Of a DNA stretch of 45,660 nucleotides, positions 6,392-13,540 are shown piece after piece. Each line of letters starts with the position of its first letter. The stretch's first letter is position 1. The notes under the pieces are model-generated. The model did not search any database and had not been told where the DNA came from. It saw nothing but the letters and a program-made list of their open reading frames with translations. The translations under genes and the position numbers were made by a program. Source of the stretch: a virus; the IMG/VR virus record IMGVR_UViG_3300035688_000013, positions 1 to 45,660 of that record, one strand, 5' to 3'.

Positions 6392-6551
6392 CCTTTAGCA
6401 TCAATGAGACTTAGGAAGTATTAGAATCTTTCGTTTTGAACAAGAATTCTTATTAGAACACTCACCCAAAAGGTAGGATTAGCCTTCCACAAGTTTCTTT
6501 CAGTGTATTTTTTGTATCTTGGTTCGTTTTTGTCCCCTAGTGTGCTTTCTG

Positions 6552-6566
6552 CAAAGGTTTTAAATA
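6552..6566 (+). promoter_or_regulatory. BRE/TATA promoter for the rightward accessory block
   Basis: CAAAGGTTTTAAATATA (6552-6568) looks like an archaeal BRE followed by TATA, 40 bp before the ATG at 6606, which has GGTGG as ribosome site. The rest of the 214-bp divergent interval 6392-6605 has no frame I can support. Confidence 0.65.
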
Positions 6567-6605
6567 TAGGGTATTACAATCGTAATGTTCAAGGTGGTTT
6601 AGAAT

Positions 6606-7313
6606 ATGGAAAATTCTCTTTTAGAACAACCAATCGAAGAATCTACCAAAGGAACTTATGTAACTCAGCAAGCACGCAAGCTTCAAGCTGAAGCGTCTTT
6701 TGCGACCTACATGGTTAAGGGTACATTGTTTAATATTCATGGGGATTGGGCAAAGCGCGAGATGCAGTTTAACGGAACGGTTTGGCATGTTGTTGACAAG
6801 GAAATCGGTGCGGAAGAGACTCAACGAGGCGACTTTGAATCAAGCCTTCAATCTGGAAAGCAAACAGAAACGAAGAAAACTAGAACTATCACAAAAGAGG
6901 CTCATTGTTTCCCTAGAGAAAACGGCAAACCAGTGATTCCTTTAGGCGGTCCAAGAGGCTACGTTTGTGGCATGTTCCGTGCAGCTGCAAGAACAAGAGG
7001 ATGGAACAAGAAAGGAAACAAGTATTTCGGCGCTCTATCCTTCATTGACAACGGCGGATTCCTAGTTACTCCACAATGGTTCAAAGTGCAAAGTGACGTT
7101 GAAGTCAAACTGAGACCGTTCTTTGTGAAGGAAGCTAAAGGCGAAGTTTTCTTTGAGTATATCGAAGAAGTGCCAATTGACTTCGCCGTTTCTGTAATGA
7201 AGAACGCGATGCCTGAAGACATGCCATTGCAATTACTGGGCGATTTGGAAAGACTTCCGATTGGTCCAAAACGAAGAGGAACACTAAAACTCACAAGCAT
7301 ACAAAAAATCTAA
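6606..7313 (+). CDS. Hypothetical protein, 235 aa
   Basis: ATG at 6606 with a GGTGG ribosome site. Not recognised. The N-terminal 35 residues are polar; then come a strand-rich region, a basic loop (KKTRTITKE, about 90-98) and a Gly-rich segment IPLGGPRGYVCGMFRAAART (about 110-130) followed by basic GWNKKGNKYFG. The Gly-rich loop before a helix recalls RAMP/Cas7-like proteins, where such a loop touches RNA, but the match is weak. It has its own promoter and is followed by a pyrimidine-rich tract, so it is a one-gene unit. Confidence 0.75.
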   Translation: MENSLLEQPIEESTKGTYVTQQARKLQAEASFATYMVKGTLFNIHGDWAKREMQFNGTVWHVVDKEIGAEETQRGDFESSLQSGKQTETKKTRTITKEAHCFPRENGKPVIPLGGPRGYVCGMFRAAARTRGWNKKGNKYFGALSFIDNGGFLVTPQWFKVQSDVEVKLRPFFVKEAKGEVFFEYIEEVPIDFAVSVMKNAMPEDMPLQLLGDLERLPIGPKRRGTLKLTSIQKI

Positions 7314-7319
7314 CCGATC

Positions 7320-7570
7320 TAGGCATATCTTTTCCTATCTTCGCTTCCCCTTACTTCCCTTTTCTTTTTGTGATTGTCTTACCTATACTGGTCTTACCTA
7401 TAATGATCTTTGCTATACTGGTATTGCCTTTCCTAGTCATGTCTTATCTTTTTTGTAATTACCTTATCTCTACTTTCCCTACCTTATCTTCGCCATTCTT
7501 GTCTTCTCTTGGCTATTCTCACCTCACCTATACTTCCCTTCCCTCACCTTTCTGTAATTGTCTTTACTTG
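7320..7570. repeat. Pyrimidine-rich tract with degenerate 15-bp repeats
   Basis: About 250 bp in which the plus strand is strongly C/T-rich. Between about 7370 and 7440 it reads as degenerate 15-bp units related to TATACTGGTCTTACC. An 84-codon plus-strand frame exists but looks like low-complexity coding. Multiple T-tracts could end transcription of the 235-residue gene; alternatively this is an origin or a triplex-forming element. The interval 7571-7659 shows no gene. Confidence 0.7.
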
Positions 7571-7659
7571 ACTTTCACCACCTCAACGGAATTAACTTGC
7601 CTAATCTTGCAGTTACCATTGTAAACCTAGTTTCTTTTCTACACTTGGTTTACTTTTGT

Positions 7660-7675
7660 CGAAGGTTTTATAAGC
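7660..7675 (+). promoter_or_regulatory. BRE/TATA promoter
   Basis: CGAAGGTTTTATAAGC. The same pattern (CGAAGG, one or two bases, TTATA) occurs in front of the minus-strand capsid paralog at 22994-23013. Starts at TTG 7697 or ATG 7709 would be nearly leaderless; the better supported gene starts at 7775. Confidence 0.6.
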
Positions 7676-7774
7676 GTCAACCGTTTAATATGACAATTGC
7701 AATATCCTATGTCCTCTTCGCCGCTAGGGTGGCTATTAACGTTAAAGCATCAACGCAGTCCAGAAAAAACAATA

Positions 7775-8017
7775 ATGCGCAAAGGGCGCCAAGAACAGAA
7801 AGAGTTAGCTCGTAGCATCGTCTTAAACTTTAGCCTTTACTGCAAAGACAATGGTGACAGGGTGTTTGAGGCTGAAATGGAACCAACTGTCCGCGAGAAA
7901 TTGGAATTTGCTTTCGGTTTCATTCCAACTTGGGCTATAAACAAAGAGTATGGCGAGGTTTTGAATCGTTATTCCGTTAGGCTTCATCCTATGACGGTGA
8001 GATGGACAAAGAAGTGA
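7775..8017 (+). CDS. Hypothetical protein, 80 aa
   Basis: Start taken at ATG 7775 (MRKGRQEQKELARS); the frame is open up to TTG 7697, where the extra 26 residues look less protein-like. The core alternates strands and helix (VREKLEFAFGF) and ends basic. First gene of the membrane/GTPase cluster, which is then continuous to 9917. Not recognised. Confidence 0.6.
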   Translation: MRKGRQEQKELARSIVLNFSLYCKDNGDRVFEAEMEPTVREKLEFAFGFIPTWAINKEYGEVLNRYSVRLHPMTVRWTKK

Positions 8018-8019
8018 AA

Positions 8020-8106
8020 ATGAAAAGGTTGGAGGTTGATCGTTTGGTCAAAAAGAAGGTTAAGGTCCGTGGCAAAGACAAAGCCACGGAGGTGAAACAC
8101 AAATGA
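8020..8106 (+). CDS. Basic 28-residue micro-protein
   Basis: ATG at 8020, stop overlapping the next ATG (ATGA). Eleven of 28 residues are Lys or Arg. It may bind nucleic acid or simply couple translation of the following membrane gene, whose GGAGGTGA ribosome site lies in its last codons. Confidence 0.5.
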   Translation: MKRLEVDRLVKKKVKVRGKDKATEVKHK

Positions 8107-8501
8107 ATAAAGTGTTAGCCATAATCCTCGTGATTCTGATATTGACTGTCTGCGGAATCTCAATCGCGTATGGAGCCAACCCAGACTTCAGAGCCTCAGT
8201 GAACGATTTCCTCTTTGGCTTTTTAGGTCCCAGCATTTACGGCGCATTGTCTGGAATCGCAACTGTGATAGCTGCAAATTCATGGTATCAACTTTTGCAT
8301 CCGATTTTGTGGATGGTTGCTGGCGGTTTAGTTGTTGGCATTGTATGGAAAGCTCTTCAACCTCACATGCCAGAGCGACTAGGAGGACCAAAAGCGTCAA
8401 CCGCAGGCAAAACAATCACGATGCAACGTGAACCCGCAGAACCAGAAACTGCGCCGAAAACTGTGGAAGTGATTGAGAAGTCTCAGGAGAAAACCGAGTG
8501 A
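8103..8501 (+). CDS. Membrane protein, 132 aa
   Basis: N-terminal hydrophobic segment (about 3-25, signal anchor), a Gly/Ala-rich middle (about 42-60), and a second span (about 66-86), then a Pro/Glu/Lys-rich cytoplasmic tail. ATGA/GTGA overlaps join it to its neighbours. It is directly before the GTPase, so it may anchor the GTPase at the membrane. The layout recalls viral envelope or pilin-like small membrane proteins, but no family is recognised. Confidence 0.75.
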   Translation: MNKVLAIILVILILTVCGISIAYGANPDFRASVNDFLFGFLGPSIYGALSGIATVIAANSWYQLLHPILWMVAGGLVVGIVWKALQPHMPERLGGPKASTAGKTITMQREPAEPETAPKTVEVIEKSQEKTE

Positions 8502-9478
8502 GTAAATATCTACCTACTTTCTTGAAGCCGAAACCCGTCGATATGATGGGAGACTACACTACAGCCTACAAAGTGAAAACTCGGTTTGGCATGTTAGGTC
8601 CAGTTGCTTCCGGAAAAAGTACCATTTGCGCTGGCATCGCCTATACATGCGAAAGCCTAAGCAGTCTCGTCCCCAACTTTTATTGTCGAGTTCTTCCAAC
8701 AAGCACGCACATTCTCACCGATTCTGCAAATCTGGTGATGGGACGTTTTCCCGAAAAGACAGATCCATACCAGCCGAGGGCGCCAGAAGCAGGCTTTCTA
8801 ATTTGCACAAGAGGTTGGCATGAAAAGAAAGTTCAGGTGCCAATTTGCGACGTAGCAGGCGAAATTACAGATTACATTGCCACAAAATCACAAGGTTATA
8901 CGGCTGGACAAATCATCAAGCAACGAATGCAGAGCGTAAACGCGCAGGTTGTTGAAACTGTCAAAGATTGCCAAGGCTTCATTATTGCGCTGGCAGCTCC
9001 TGACGCATCAATGTTCCGGGAATCCGCGTCAACATTTGATTCCGACGTCTATATCTACACTGTGATGAATGAGATTCTGGAATATAGACGCAGAAACAGA
9101 AGAACAGATCCGCACATTTTAGTCGTTTTGACAAAATGGGATCAAGTGATGAAACGAGCCAAGGAAGTCCAAATGGACGTGTATGATGAAGGTCAAGATG
9201 GGATGGCTAAGTTCATGGCAAACGGTTTCATGGCCACAAATATGCTGTTAAAACCGTTGCGCGACAAGGGGCTTGTTCATTATTTCCGTTCGTGGTTCAA
9301 TATCAAGAAAAACGATGAAGGTGCAGAATGTTACTGGCCGAGCGAGGAGGGTTCGCCTTCCAAAAAACCCGTCATTAACGTCATTGAGCATGAGCAGGAC
9401 TACATTAGGTTTAGGCCTGACTTTAGCCAGCCAGACTACGTTGACATGGTTAATTTGATAGGGTCGTTTGGGCAGTGA
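8498..9478 (+). CDS. P-loop GTPase-like protein, 326 aa
   Basis: G1 loop GPVASGKST (34-42), G3 DVAGE (118-122) and a G4-like TKWD (212-215) mark a TRAFAC-type GTPase; IIALAAPDA (about 162-170) is the strand usually following switch II. GTG start overlaps the previous stop. Many bacterial and archaeal conflict systems contain GTPases of this layout (DO-GTPase type), paired with GAP1-N proteins; the next gene fits that partner. Here it lies in a membrane-protein cluster of a virus. It could energise virion exit, act in superinfection exclusion, or counter host defence. The specific family assignment is inference. Confidence 0.75.
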   Translation: MSKYLPTFLKPKPVDMMGDYTTAYKVKTRFGMLGPVASGKSTICAGIAYTCESLSSLVPNFYCRVLPTSTHILTDSANLVMGRFPEKTDPYQPRAPEAGFLICTRGWHEKKVQVPICDVAGEITDYIATKSQGYTAGQIIKQRMQSVNAQVVETVKDCQGFIIALAAPDASMFRESASTFDSDVYIYTVMNEILEYRRRNRRTDPHILVVLTKWDQVMKRAKEVQMDVYDEGQDGMAKFMANGFMATNMLLKPLRDKGLVHYFRSWFNIKKNDEGAECYWPSEEGSPSKKPVINVIEHEQDYIRFRPDFSQPDYVDMVNLIGSFGQ

Positions 9479-9825
9479 AGATAGAACGGTTTTTCTATGG
9501 TATGATTGACGGCAAAATACGCCAGTTCAAAACAGACTTTCTCAGGGCAGTTTTGTCTGACAAGAATTTCGAAGCATTAAGAAAGGTAACTGAAGAGGAC
9601 AGCGACAAGTACCTGTGGTTTCCTAGCCAACAGTTGGTGGCTTTGCCCCACATAATCACGGTCTCGGACAAGGATGGCAGGACTTGGGTGCAAAACCAAA
9701 CACTTTTCATGGGCATACACGATTACCTTCACATGACACGCCCAAGCAAGTACTTGTCCAAGTTTTTTGTTCCAGAATTGATAGAGATTCCTGAATCTTT
9801 TGAGCCTTTGGAAGTGAACCCATGA
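9475..9825 (+). CDS. GAP1-N-like partner of the GTPase, 116 aa
   Basis: GTG start overlaps the GTPase stop. The beginning ERFFYGMIDGKIRQFKTDF resembles the YGxxDGxxxL motif that opens GTPase-associated protein 1 N-terminal domains, and RTWVQNQTLF (about 76-85) fits their VWTHTLL strand. In bacteria these domains are encoded beside DO-GTPases. Only the N-terminal domain is present here. The similarity is from memory of motif patterns and needs a profile search. Confidence 0.55.
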   Translation: MKIERFFYGMIDGKIRQFKTDFLRAVLSDKNFEALRKVTEEDSDKYLWFPSQQLVALPHIITVSDKDGRTWVQNQTLFMGIHDYLHMTRPSKYLSKFFVPELIEIPESFEPLEVNP

Positions 9826-9917
9826 CTTTGATTGAAGTCATACTTTTATCGAGTGCTGTCAGTATATTGGAAACTACTGTCGTTTATGCGATTCTGAAAC
9901 TTTACTACAAGAAGTGA
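9822..9917 (+). CDS. Single-span membrane micro-protein, 31 aa
   Basis: ATGA overlap with the previous gene. Almost entirely hydrophobic (IEVILLSSAVSILETTVVYAI) with a KLYYKK end, a typical single transmembrane helix with positive-inside tail. Last gene of the GTPase cluster. Confidence 0.6.
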   Translation: MTLIEVILLSSAVSILETTVVYAILKLYYKK

Positions 9918-9921
9918 ACCG

Positions 9922-10044
9922 ATGAACCCTGAAACTAGACTCAAAATCAACTACCTTGCACAATCCGTTTTGGTGCTTTCCGCTTGGACTTTCCGATGTT
10001 GCGTCTTCTCATGGATGATGTCTTGGGTGATAGCAAACGCATGA
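9922..10044 (+). CDS. Possible hydrophobic micro-protein, 40 aa
   Basis: ATG at 9922, stop in an ATGA overlap with ATG 10041. The frame overlaps that of the next gene if the latter starts at 9984, and both frames look partly natural, so at most one is right over 9984-10040. Confidence 0.35.
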   Translation: MNPETRLKINYLAQSVLVLSAWTFRCCVFSWMMSWVIANA

Positions 10045-10244
10045 CTGAGAACGCAAGAAAACAGTACTTCTGCGTTCATTGCGACGCACCCCTTGAAGAA
10101 ACACAAATAGAGATGACAGACTATTTTAGCACAAGCACTATTTCTCAACCAAAAATGAAGGTCAAAACCTACAAGTGTCCTAACCTCAAATGTCCTTCAG
10201 GAGGAATGTTGCATCCAGAAGAAAGTTCGGGGCAACTGAAATGA
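9984..10244 (+). CDS. Zinc-ribbon protein, up to 86 aa
   Basis: CVHC (about residues 30-33 of the long form) and CPNLKC (about 64-69) form a two-pair zinc ribbon around a polar linker. Start is TTG 9984 in the long form; ATG 10041 gives 67 residues and overlaps the stop of 9922-10044. The zinc core is the same either way. Confidence 0.65.
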   Translation: MDFPMLRLLMDDVLGDSKRMTENARKQYFCVHCDAPLEETQIEMTDYFSTSTISQPKMKVKTYKCPNLKCPSGGMLHPEESSGQLK

Positions 10245-10300
10245 CCCGCAAACGCAGACATATCACGGTTTCCGAGTTCGGATACCCACCAGCAAAGTGA
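10241..10300 (+). CDS. Possible 19-residue basic peptide
   Basis: ATGA overlap with the previous gene, sequence MTRKRRHITVSEFGYPPAK. Too short to judge; position only. Confidence 0.3.
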   Translation: MTRKRRHITVSEFGYPPAK

Positions 10301-10306
10301 TCGAGA

Positions 10307-10525
10307 TTGGCTAGCACAACAGCAAATTATCAAGACTATAGGTATGCTAGTTCTAATACTTATGATCTAACATTCGCAAACACGTTTCCTTCATACCATC
10401 TAACCTATTGGTGCGTTTTCTGCAAGTTCTTCATCACAAGTGAAGAAGACAAACTCTTAGAACATTTGAGAGATTGTGAAATGGCAAAAGCTTTCTTCAA
10501 AAAAAGGAAGAAGATTAAACCATGA
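10307..10525 (+). CDS. Zinc-finger protein, 72 aa
   Basis: TTG start. CVFC (36-39) and HLRDC (about 53-57) form a C2HC finger following a Tyr/Ser/Thr-rich N-terminus, with a very basic end (FFKKRKKIKP). Overlaps the next gene by four bases. Probably binds nucleic acid. Confidence 0.65.
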   Translation: MASTTANYQDYRYASSNTYDLTFANTFPSYHLTYWCVFCKFFITSEEDKLLEHLRDCEMAKAFFKKRKKIKP

Positions 10526-11121
10526 GTAAAAAGAAATGGTTCCTCATCGTCCTAGTCGCAACGCTAGCAACAGCCACTTTTCTGTACTACTTCAACATTG
10601 TTCCGCAATTCACAAGCCTAGTGGACTACGGTATTGCCCAATTGCAAGATGGATTCAACGCTAACCCGCTAGGCATAGTTTCAGCAACAGGCGCAGCAAT
10701 CACAACCGTAGCAACAGGCGCTAAACTCTTGTGGAACCGCACTCGAACAAGCTTAGAAGGCACGTACAATCTTGCAGTAGCCGAAAGGGACAGGCAAATC
10801 ACTAGCATAAGTGACGCTTACAATTCTCTCCTCTCAGAGAAAACCGCGTTGGAAACCCAAGTAACAACACTGCAAACTCGGTATGAAGCCACAAGCGCCA
10901 CGCTCACGCAGACCCAAAAGCAACTTGCCGATGCAACAACTCAGATTCAACGCAAGCAAGATGAATACAACGCAATCACTAATGTTAAAGCGGCAGAACT
11001 CAGAATGGAGAAAACCGAAGTTGCGGTTCAAGACATCATAAAAGCAGGTTCCGCTCAAGCCCCCGCGCAGATCAAGCAGGCAATAGAATCTAAACCGTTT
11101 TTGAAGGCGACAGTGCAGTAA
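10522..11121 (+). CDS. Membrane-anchored coiled-coil protein, 199 aa
   Basis: Residues 5-24 are a signal anchor; a second hydrophobic Gly/Ala stretch lies at about 50-66; about 72-170 is a continuous coiled coil (RDRQITSISDAYNSLLSEK..., ALETQVTTLQTRYEA). The end is Ala/Gln-rich. It could span the envelope or form a filament. It is the longest coiled coil in the genome and is too short for a normal tape measure. No family recognised. Confidence 0.75.
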   Translation: MSKKKWFLIVLVATLATATFLYYFNIVPQFTSLVDYGIAQLQDGFNANPLGIVSATGAAITTVATGAKLLWNRTRTSLEGTYNLAVAERDRQITSISDAYNSLLSEKTALETQVTTLQTRYEATSATLTQTQKQLADATTQIQRKQDEYNAITNVKAAELRMEKTEVAVQDIIKAGSAQAPAQIKQAIESKPFLKATVQ

Positions 11122-11122
11122 C

Positions 11123-11269
11123 ATGATACGATTATTTCCAAGGCAAGAAATGAGTTTCCGCGCTTTATTCCTGCTTGTTTTTTTCACGGCAGTAATCTGT
11201 TTCATAGCGGGGTACGCTTTGCACGGTCACATCTGGGACATAATCAATCGGCTTCTAGGACAAGGCTAA
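11123..11269 (+). CDS. Single-span membrane protein, 48 aa
   Basis: ATG directly after the previous stop. Hydrophobic helix at about 13-32 (ALFLLVFFTAVICFIAGYAL), short tail. Small membrane protein of the accessory block, unknown role. Confidence 0.65.
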   Translation: MIRLFPRQEMSFRALFLLVFFTAVICFIAGYALHGHIWDIINRLLGQG

Positions 11270-11272
11270 ACC

Positions 11273-11443
11273 ATGAAATTCTTTGCTACTCATTTCATCT
11301 GGGCTATCGAACATCAACTCTACGGTTCACGTTTTCTCAAGGAACTCAGCGAAGTATGGTATAGATTCTGGATTAAAACTCCAATAGATTGCGATGCCTA
11401 TTGTGTCTTCTGCCAAAAAGACGTAGCGAAGGAACGCATTTAA
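11273..11443 (+). CDS. Hypothetical aromatic-rich protein, 56 aa
   Basis: ATG three bases after the previous stop. Rich in Phe, Trp and Tyr; C-terminal DCDAYCVFCQKD (39-50) holds a CxxC pair and resembles the fingers in neighbouring genes. Helical N-terminus. Confidence 0.6.
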   Translation: MKFFATHFIWAIEHQLYGSRFLKELSEVWYRFWIKTPIDCDAYCVFCQKDVAKERI

Positions 11444-11444
11444 C

Positions 11445-11636
11445 ATGACTAATTGTTCTCAGTGTCAGCGTGAACTCAAACTCTACGAGAAAGACGAACG
11501 TCGCGGCTGGCTCATCATGCGCTGCGACTCGTGCGGCTTAAACTACCATTACAAGAAAGGTTCTTTTGGCGATAAATGGAAACTCGTCAAGACTAGCCAG
11601 CTTTTGTACATGACTGAGAAGGCAGCGCGAACCTAA
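11445..11636 (+). CDS. Zinc-ribbon protein, 63 aa
   Basis: CSQC (4-7) and CDSC (27-30) form a classical two-knuckle ribbon with a basic linker, like archaeal nucleic-acid-binding ribbons. Starts one base after the previous stop. The 3' end touches the first of four repeated motifs. Confidence 0.75.
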   Translation: MTNCSQCQRELKLYEKDERRGWLIMRCDSCGLNYHYKKGSFGDKWKLVKTSQLLYMTEKAART

Positions 11637-11942
11637 AAAAAGTAACTCGCTAGGGGGTGGGAGTAGGCAAGAGCACTATTATGTGCAACCTCAATAAAGA
11701 AGGCAATGAAGAACGCTGAGCCTTCAAAAAAAGTAACACGATTTCACGTTTACCCCCTTTCTCTCCTCTCCCCTAAAAAAGTAACTCGTTTGAAGGTGAC
11801 TGACATGACCACAACCGCATATCCTTGTTCGTACTGTTGCTCAAACTGCTATTATTTCAGAGTTTGCGAGTTTCCATGTTGGTGGCACTGGACCTATAGT
11901 GGCATAAATGGAACAGCGACATATAACCAAAAATAGTAACTC
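11633..11942 (+). repeat. Four spaced copies of an AAAAAAGTAACTCG motif
   Basis: Copies lie near 11636, 11724, 11775 and 11929 (the last reads AAAAATAGTAACTCG). Spacing is irregular (about 90, 50 and 150 bp). Two copies are read in one frame as KKVTR. They may be a DNA-binding site or mRNA element. The 168 bp between 11637 and 11804 otherwise hold only a 12-codon frame. Confidence 0.65.
11805..11936 (+). CDS. Cys- and aromatic-rich micro-protein, 43 aa
   Basis: ATG at 11805 with GAAGGTGAC upstream; the frame is open further to 11706. Six cysteines in 18 residues (PCSYCCSNCYYFRVCEFPC) suggest a metal cluster, followed by WWHW and a polar tail. Convergent with the minus-strand RHH gene at 12024. 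Confidence 0.55.
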   Translation: MTTTAYPCSYCCSNCYYFRVCEFPCWWHWTYSGINGTATYNQK

Positions 11943-12023
11943 GTTTCGCAAGTCTTAGCAGTTTGCTCGCATGTGCGAACAGAAAAAGGGGAAAACGGCA
12001 AAGACCGCACTTGCTGAAAATCG

Positions 12024-12248
12024 CTAAGAAACTTCTGGCTTGCCCTCCAATATTTTCTCCATGTCTTTCACGCAAGTTTTAGCGGGATCCGTTAAAGGCT
12101 CAGAAATCTCAGTTACAACTTCGGGTTTAGGCGCGAACTTTTCCACTATCAACTCACTCACAATCTTGCCCATGTCACCCCTGTGCCTGTTCTGGGCGCG
12201 AAGCAAGTCTTCAGCTTCCCGGGTTATTTCCAGTTGAATCCTACCCAT
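12024..12248 (-). CDS. RHH regulator with acidic tail, 74 aa
   Basis: Start at ATG 12248 behind AGAGGTGAA; the frame is open further upstream. Residues 1-40 give strand GRIQLEITREA and helices EDLLRAQNRHR and MGKIVSELIVEKF, an RHH fold; residues 42-74 form an acidic tail. Last gene of the 12-14 kb island, probably its own regulator. Confidence 0.75.
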   Translation of the reverse strand: MGRIQLEITREAEDLLRAQNRHRGDMGKIVSELIVEKFAPKPEVVTEISEPLTDPAKTCVKDMEKILEGKPEVS

Positions 12249-12298
12249 GTGTGTTTCACCTCTCTTGTGTTTATGCTTATAGTAAGAAAAGAGGAAAA

Positions 12299-12310
12299 GA
12301 ACATATAAAG
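12299..12310 (-). promoter_or_regulatory. TATA-like element for the RHH gene
   Basis: Minus-strand CTTTATATGTTC, about 55 bp before the ATG at 12248; a second candidate (ACTATAAGC) is nearer, at about 12275-12283. Which is used cannot be told. Confidence 0.4.
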
Positions 12311-12317
12311 CTTTCAC

Positions 12318-12566
12318 TCAATCGGTTCTGTCAAGTCCTCGTCGGTTTCGGGTATCATGTAAAAATCCGTCGGATGTTCTACACTTGAGGAATTCCTCAA
12401 TGAAATGAAGAGGATCATCACGCACTAGATTCTCAAAAAGCTTGGGATGTTCTCTATATGCAGGGGAATCAGACTCATAATGTCCGCAAGCCCAGCAGAT
12501 TCGTACTAGCCAGTTTCCACTAACGTATTCACACATTGGGCATTGGCAAATGGAGCAATCGTTCAC
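12318..12566 (-). CDS. Zinc-finger protein, 82 aa
   Basis: CSICQCPMC (4-12) and CWAC (24-27) pairs at the N-terminus make a treble-clef or ribbon, followed by a charged helical region. Overlaps the upstream gene by four bases. Confidence 0.7.
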   Translation of the reverse strand: MNDCSICQCPMCEYVSGNWLVRICWACGHYESDSPAYREHPKLFENLVRDDPLHFIEEFLKCRTSDGFLHDTRNRRGLDRTD

Positions 12567-13060
12567 ATGCCAAGCTCCTGTCTGTGCATGTCTACAAGTT
12601 GCTTAACAAGATCATTGGTTGTGTCCGAACCTTGTTCAAGTCTCTGAAGTCTTTCGTTCATACTACCTGTCGAAAATTGTCCTTCGATTTTGCCTGATGA
12701 GCGATATAATAGAATGTCATTGAACAAAAGCGAAATTGCTTTCCGTTGTTCTTCTGAAGTCGCTCTCCCAGTGCTAGATGCCATCATTATCCTATCTGCG
12801 AATTCAACCTTAAGATTCACCTCTCGCTGTAGAGCCTCTTTATCATCTATTGACTCTTGTCTTTCCTTAGCAAGGTACTTGTGTTCCTCTCTATCTGGAA
12901 AGAGAATTTTGACTTCACCTTGCACCCAAGCCGATACGAATCCTTTAACTATATCTTGGATTTCATCTTCTGAGAATAATACGGATTTTGCCGATTTCTC
13001 GTGGGGTATGCTAGCACTATTGCTGGGTTCTTTTGCATTATTGTCGTTTTGATTTTGCAT
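12563..13060 (-). CDS. Hypothetical helical protein, 165 aa
   Basis: Start taken at ATG 13060, since AGGAGA lies 7 bases before it; an ATG at 13075 is in frame. The N-terminal 25 residues are Asn/Ser-rich and probably disordered. The rest is helical with an aromatic segment (VKGFVSAWVQGEVKI) and a C-terminal amphipathic helix. Not recognised. It lies between RHH genes in the island. Confidence 0.7.
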   Translation of the reverse strand: MQNQNDNNAKEPSNSASIPHEKSAKSVLFSEDEIQDIVKGFVSAWVQGEVKILFPDREEHKYLAKERQESIDDKEALQREVNLKVEFADRIMMASSTGRATSEEQRKAISLLFNDILLYRSSGKIEGQFSTGSMNERLQRLEQGSDTTNDLVKQLVDMHRQELGM

Positions 13061-13232
13061 TGTGCTTCTCCTCATTTTTGTCTGGATGATAAAATTCCAT
13101 CCATTGTTTGATTGCTTCTTCCAACGCTTTGCTAATGTTGCCCTTCTTCATTCCTTTTCTTTCGAATACTGTCTTTCTAAATCTCTGTTCAAGTTCATCT
13201 TTCAAGACTATGTTCATCTTACCCATACGCAT
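13038..13232 (-). CDS. RHH regulator, 64 aa
   Basis: KMNIVLKDELEQRFRK (strand plus helix 1) then NISKALEEAIKQWME (helix 2) is a clear Arc/MetJ-type RHH, with a Lys-rich tail. A minus-strand TATA (13256-13264) lies about 28 bp before the ATG at 13232, so the message is probably leaderless. Inverted repeats in the same interval are likely its operator. Confidence 0.8.
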   Translation of the reverse strand: MRMGKMNIVLKDELEQRFRKTVFERKGMKKGNISKALEEAIKQWMEFYHPDKNEEKHNAKSKRQ

Positions 13233-13320
13233 CGAGATATGCTATAGAGATAGCCACATATAAGCTTTTCGCCATAAACCGATAGCTTTATATTGGTGTA
13301 GAGATATAGAGATATGTGGC
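13231..13320. promoter_or_regulatory. Divergent leaderless promoters with inverted repeats
   Basis: GCCACATAT (13253-13261) and ATATGTGGC (13312-13320) form a widely spaced inverted repeat. TAGAGATA is repeated at about 13244, 13299 and 13306. Two TATA elements point outward: minus-strand TTATATGTGG and plus-strand CTTTATATT (13287-13295), each about 25 bp from a start codon. Confidence 0.65.
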
Positions 13321-13429
13321 GATAAAGATGAGCAACAAACTGCTAACAACAAGGGAAGAACGTGGAAAAGCAATAGCCAAACTTGAAAACCAAATCAGAA
13401 GGATAGGCGAAAACATCTATGAAGTCTTA
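13316..13429 (+). pseudogene. N-terminal remnant of a SWIM-type transposase
   Basis: From GTG 13316 (or ATG 13328) the product reads LLTTREERGKAIAKLENQ, then RRIGENIYEV. This matches the conserved start of archaeal transposases with a SWIM zinc finger (RExRGxxIA ... YxVxSQSG), but stops matching exactly where the SQSG segment should follow. From 13430 the DNA is the antisense of a membrane gene, although the frame stays open to 13516. The promoter looks intact, so a short chimeric peptide may be made. Confidence 0.6.
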
Positions 13430-13540
13430 TCACCTCTTTCGCGTTTTCCCTCTCTTAAACAGCGTCACAAACTTGCCCGCCTCACACACCAAGAAAAGCA
13501 GGCCCAAACAAACTAGAGCAAAGACTTCCACAAGGCTCAT
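13430..13540 (-). CDS. Single-span membrane protein, 36 aa
   Basis: ATG at 13540 with AGAAGGTGAAAGC before it, overlapping the upstream stop. Hydrophobic helix VEVFALVCLGLLFLVCEA then basic KRGKTRKR. Convergent overlap with the transposase remnant suggests an insertion or deletion joined these segments. Confidence 0.65.
   Translation of the reverse strand: MSLVEVFALVCLGLLFLVCEAGKFVTLFKRGKTRKR

Noticed and set aside
7370-7624. 84-codon hydrophobic plus-strand frame
   Set aside because: It reads pyrimidine-rich low-complexity DNA, has no ribosome site and does not look like a natural membrane protein.
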